Source of the DNA: JANNVK01 sp031430435
Lineage (GTDB): Bacteria > Acidobacteriota > Blastocatellia > Pyrinomonadales > Pyrinomonadaceae
Direction: 5' to 3'
NCBI GenBank assembly: GCA_031430435.1
Contig: JANPBM010000110.1
Span: 181,510 to 245,509, forward strand
DNA: 64,000 bases
Below, in pieces: positions 61,525-64,000 of the stretch. A model generated the notes under the pieces. It made no database searches and was not told the origin of the DNA. It saw nothing but the letters and a program-made list of their open reading frames with translations. Position 1 is the stretch's first letter, and every line of letters begins with the position of its first letter. A program made the position numbers and the translations under genes.

Positions 61525-64000
61525 TCAATGTTCGGCTTTCTTTTCCGTCCCGCCGTGATTGTTTTCGTCGTGATTTCCGCCCGGATGTTCGAGACGTTCG
61601 ATTTCAACGTATTTAATCGGTTTGTAATCAGGCATCGCTTTATTTGTATTTCTGACACCTGCCAAATATGTGGTGCGCGGTTGCGTGTTCAAATCGTTCA
61701 AAACATTATAGTTTCGCTTGTCTTCGCGGAGTTTCGCCACGCGGCTTGTTTTGTCGTTCAAATCACCGAAAACGATTGCGTCCGTCGGACAAACGGTTTG
61801 ACACGCGGTTTGAATACTGCCGTCGGCAATCGGTGTGTTGTCTCTTTCGGAAACAATTCGGGCGGCGGCGATGCGTTGCGTGCAATAAGTACATTTTTCC
61901 ATCACACCGCGCGAACGAACCGAAACTTCGGGATTTCGCATCAATTTATATTGCGGCGTGTTCCAATCTTGATAAAGCAAAAAGTTAAAGCGACGAACTT
62001 TATACGGACAGTTATTTGAACAATATCGCGTTCCGACACAACGGTTATAAACCATATCGTTTAACCCTTCGGCACTGTGAACGGTCGCGTGAACGGGACA
62101 CACAACTTCGCACGGCGCTTGTTCGCATTGCTGACAAAGCATCGGCTGAAAGTTCAATCCGTCCGGATTATTCATATCGTCGCCGTTGTAATAAGCGTCG
62201 ATTCGCATCCATTGCATTTCACGACTTCGTTCGATTTGAGCTTTGCCGACAACCGGAATGTTATTTTCCGATTGACACGCCAAGACGCACGCGTTGCAAC
62301 CGACGCACGAATTGAGGTCAATGTTCATTCCCCATTTATGTCCGTCGTAGCTGAATCGTTCATACATCGACTTGTCGTATAAATCGTCTTGCTTGGTTTC
62401 TTTCAAGGTTTCTTCCAAACCTTCGGCTTCGTAAACCCGCAAAATATCGCGTCCTTCCATATTGAAGTGCGTTTGCGTCGAGGCAACAACGGTTGTCGCG
62501 CCTGTTTTTTTCAGTTCGCCCGAACCGAAATATAAAGCGTCCGATTTTCTGACATCGTAAGCGTTGTAGCCTAAATCTTTGGCAACCCGACCGAATGTGC
62601 GACCGTAGCCGAGATAAATCGTAACAACGTCGTCGGGCTGTCCGGGTTGAATCCAAACCGGCACATCTTTGCCGATTTCGCCGCCTTGATACGAAACTTT
62701 GACCAAATCGGAAAACAGATTTCCGCCTTTTGTGTTGATAAAAGCCGTTCCCTGCGTTCCGCCCGCGCCTTCGTTTGAATCTCTGCCTTGATTAACGCCG
62801 AGTTTTTCCGCCGTTTTCGGCGAAACCAACGCCACGTTTTCCCAAGTAATTTTGTTAATCGGATTCGGCAATTCCTGTAACCAACCGTTGTTGGCAAATC
62901 GCCCGTCGTAAACGCACGGATCGGGCAGAATCGAAATTTCCAGACTTCCCGAATTTGCGGATTTTGTTTCAGGCTGACCAATAAAATCGGCGTTGACCGA
63001 AACCGTTTTCGCGGCGGCAAGTGTGTTTGGCACAACGCCGTCGTGAACGGCTTTTCGCCACGACTTTTCATCTGCTAAACCGTTGGCTTTCCAATAATCT
63101 TTGAGAATGTCGAGTTCGGGTTTTTCAGAATTTTCTTTGGCGAAAAGTTGGACAATTTCGCTGATCGATCTTCCGTCGTACAAAGATTTTGTCAAAGGTT
63201 GCGTAAATGCGACCGTACCGTCGAATGCTCGCGTATCGCTCCAAGTTTCGAGAAAATGTTTTTCTGAAACGTGCCAGTGCGACCATTCGGAAGTTTCGTC
63301 CGCGTGTTGTCCCAATCGCACGACCAACGGAATGCTTTTCATTCTGTCGGCGTTTAATCTTAAATCCGAAGGTGTGTTGTAAAAAGGATTTCCGCCCAAA
63401 ACTACGAGCATTTTAACTGCTCCGCCGTCGATTGTTTTAATTAACTCTTTCAAACCGTCGATTTGCAGAGTTTCGGCGTTTGCGTTCAAAGGTTCGGTAT
63501 AAGTTACGGTTGTCCCGACATTTTTGAGCGTCGAATTGATGACGTGAGCGATGGCGTGAACAAACGGCGGCTGATTGTCGCCGACGATGACCAACGATTT
63601 GCCTTGGTGCGCAACTAAATCTTTCGCCATTTCATCGACCCATTTATTTGAATACGTCGAATTCGCACCACCGACACCGACGGCTTTCGCGACGGCTTTG
63701 GCAATCTCGACAACTTGACTCGGCTTGACGGCTAATCGGTGATCGGCTTTCGCGCCCGTAATCGTGATTGTCGTTTCAACCGCATACAAGCGATTCATTT
63801 TCTCTTCGGAAATTGTCCGACCTTTCGTAAAATCTTTGATTTGGCGAACGTTGAACCCGGATAAAAAGTCTGAATCGAGCGACAGGATGCGTTCGGCTTT
63901 ATCGAAATTATAAATCGTGTTGGCGGCTGACCCGAAAGCCATTTTCGCTCCTGCGGTCGCGTTGTCCCGATTAAGCGGATCGTATTGAAACCATTTCGCG
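61525..64000 (-). CDS. actB: Alternative Complex III subunit ActB (5' partial)
   Basis: The C-terminal 825 codons lie in the window. The frame stays open to the edge (it reads AKWFQYDPLNRDNATAGAK before MAFGSAANTIYNFDKAERIL), so the N-terminus is missing. The molybdopterin-oxidoreductase-like part (VGVGGANSTYSNKWVDEMAK, SILPDPCVYDGRFANNGWLQ) is followed by a ferredoxin-like domain with several Cys motifs (SCVGCNACVLACQSENNIP, CQQCEQAPCEVVCPVH, CTYCTQRI). It transfers electrons from quinol to the cytochrome subunits. Usually followed directly by actC, here by the inserted cassette. Confidence 0.95.
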   Translation of the reverse strand, partial: AKWFQYDPLNRDNATAGAKMAFGSAANTIYNFDKAERILSLDSDFLSGFNVRQIKDFTKGRTISEEKMNRLYAVETTITITGAKADHRLAVKPSQVVEIAKAVAKAVGVGGANSTYSNKWVDEMAKDLVAHQGKSLVIVGDNQPPFVHAIAHVINSTLKNVGTTVTYTEPLNANAETLQIDGLKELIKTIDGGAVKMLVVLGGNPFYNTPSDLRLNADRMKSIPLVVRLGQHADETSEWSHWHVSEKHFLETWSDTRAFDGTVAFTQPLTKSLYDGRSISEIVQLFAKENSEKPELDILKDYWKANGLADEKSWRKAVHDGVVPNTLAAAKTVSVNADFIGQPETKSANSGSLEISILPDPCVYDGRFANNGWLQELPNPINKITWENVALVSPKTAEKLGVNQGRDSNEGAGGTQGTAFINTKGGNLFSDLVKVSYQGGEIGKDVPVWIQPGQPDDVVTIYLGYGRTFGRVAKDLGYNAYDVRKSDALYFGSGELKKTGATTVVASTQTHFNMEGRDILRVYEAEGLEETLKETKQDDLYDKSMYERFSYDGHKWGMNIDLNSCVGCNACVLACQSENNIPVVGKAQIERSREMQWMRIDAYYNGDDMNNPDGLNFQPMLCQQCEQAPCEVVCPVHATVHSAEGLNDMVYNRCVGTRYCSNNCPYKVRRFNFLLYQDWNTPQYKLMRNPEVSVRSRGVMEKCTYCTQRIAAARIVSERDNTPIADGSIQTACQTVCPTDAIVFGDLNDKTSRVAKLREDKRNYNVLNDLNTQPRTTYLAGVRNTNKAMPDYKPIKYVEIERLEHPGGNHDENNHGGTEKKAEH

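Noticed and set aside
1..64000. tRNA or rRNA genes
   Set aside because: No cloverleaf-like or rRNA-like stretch was recognised in the gaps between genes; a covariance-model scan was not possible here.

Overview
The window looks like a chromosomal segment of an Acidobacteriota bacterium, most likely class Blastocatellia (Pyrinomonas-like). This is inferred, not proven. The reasons are: a complete ActB-F Alternative Complex III module fused to an A2-type caa3 oxidase cluster; a very large secreted protein with VFRPS-type FG-GAP repeats; an acidobacterial-style carboxypeptidase-regulatory/TonB receptor; moderately A+T-rich DNA; and an N-acylornithine rather than an ornithine carbamoyltransferase.

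Layout. 1-3.6 kb (minus): an unusual four-gene operon made of a tiny secreted four-cysteine peptide, a LolA-like secreted protein, a membrane-anchored CDAC redoxin and a TonB-dependent receptor that runs off the left edge. 4-12.3 kb: DUF58 protein, UbiB-like kinase, TPR protein, HemW, GNAT and a DUF5131/TcmP three-Cys pair of unknown function. 12.4-22.3 kb: giant FG-GAP protein, GDT1-like protein, APC permease, small secreted and hypothetical proteins, NAD kinase, MscL. 22.4-25.6 kb (minus): the conserved rpmH-rnpA-yidD-yidC-jag block, in which rpmH is nested out of frame inside the 5' part of rnpA. 25.9-29.2 kb (plus): argD, a His-tailed DMT exporter and an N-acylornithine carbamoyltransferase. 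29-40.6 kb: housekeeping genes (trpA, GT39, oxidoreductase, ychF, FAD enzyme, threonine aldolase, xseA) separated by short repeats, one MITE-like element and one disrupted gene.

40.6-42.1 kb is a toxin-antitoxin islet: parD with a clear promoter, a frameshifted parE, a coupled unknown gene and a cluster of hairpins. 42.1-46.7 kb carries a DUF1223 lipoprotein, a DUF2807 adhesin-like protein and uvrA. 46.6-48.1 kb carries a PadR regulator, an unknown protein and a DUF433/DUF5615 toxin-antitoxin pair.

48.4-64 kb (minus) is the respiratory chain: actB (5' truncated by the window edge), then two foreign-looking secreted-protein genes, one with an HExxH metalloprotease motif and TIG domains, then actC-D-E-F, a membrane hypothetical, SCO1, and cytochrome oxidase subunits II, I, III and IV. 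Together these oxidise quinol, pass electrons to cytochrome c and reduce oxygen. The interruption between actB and actC is one of the most unusual features here, together with the rpmH/rnpA nesting and the peptide/redoxin/receptor operon.
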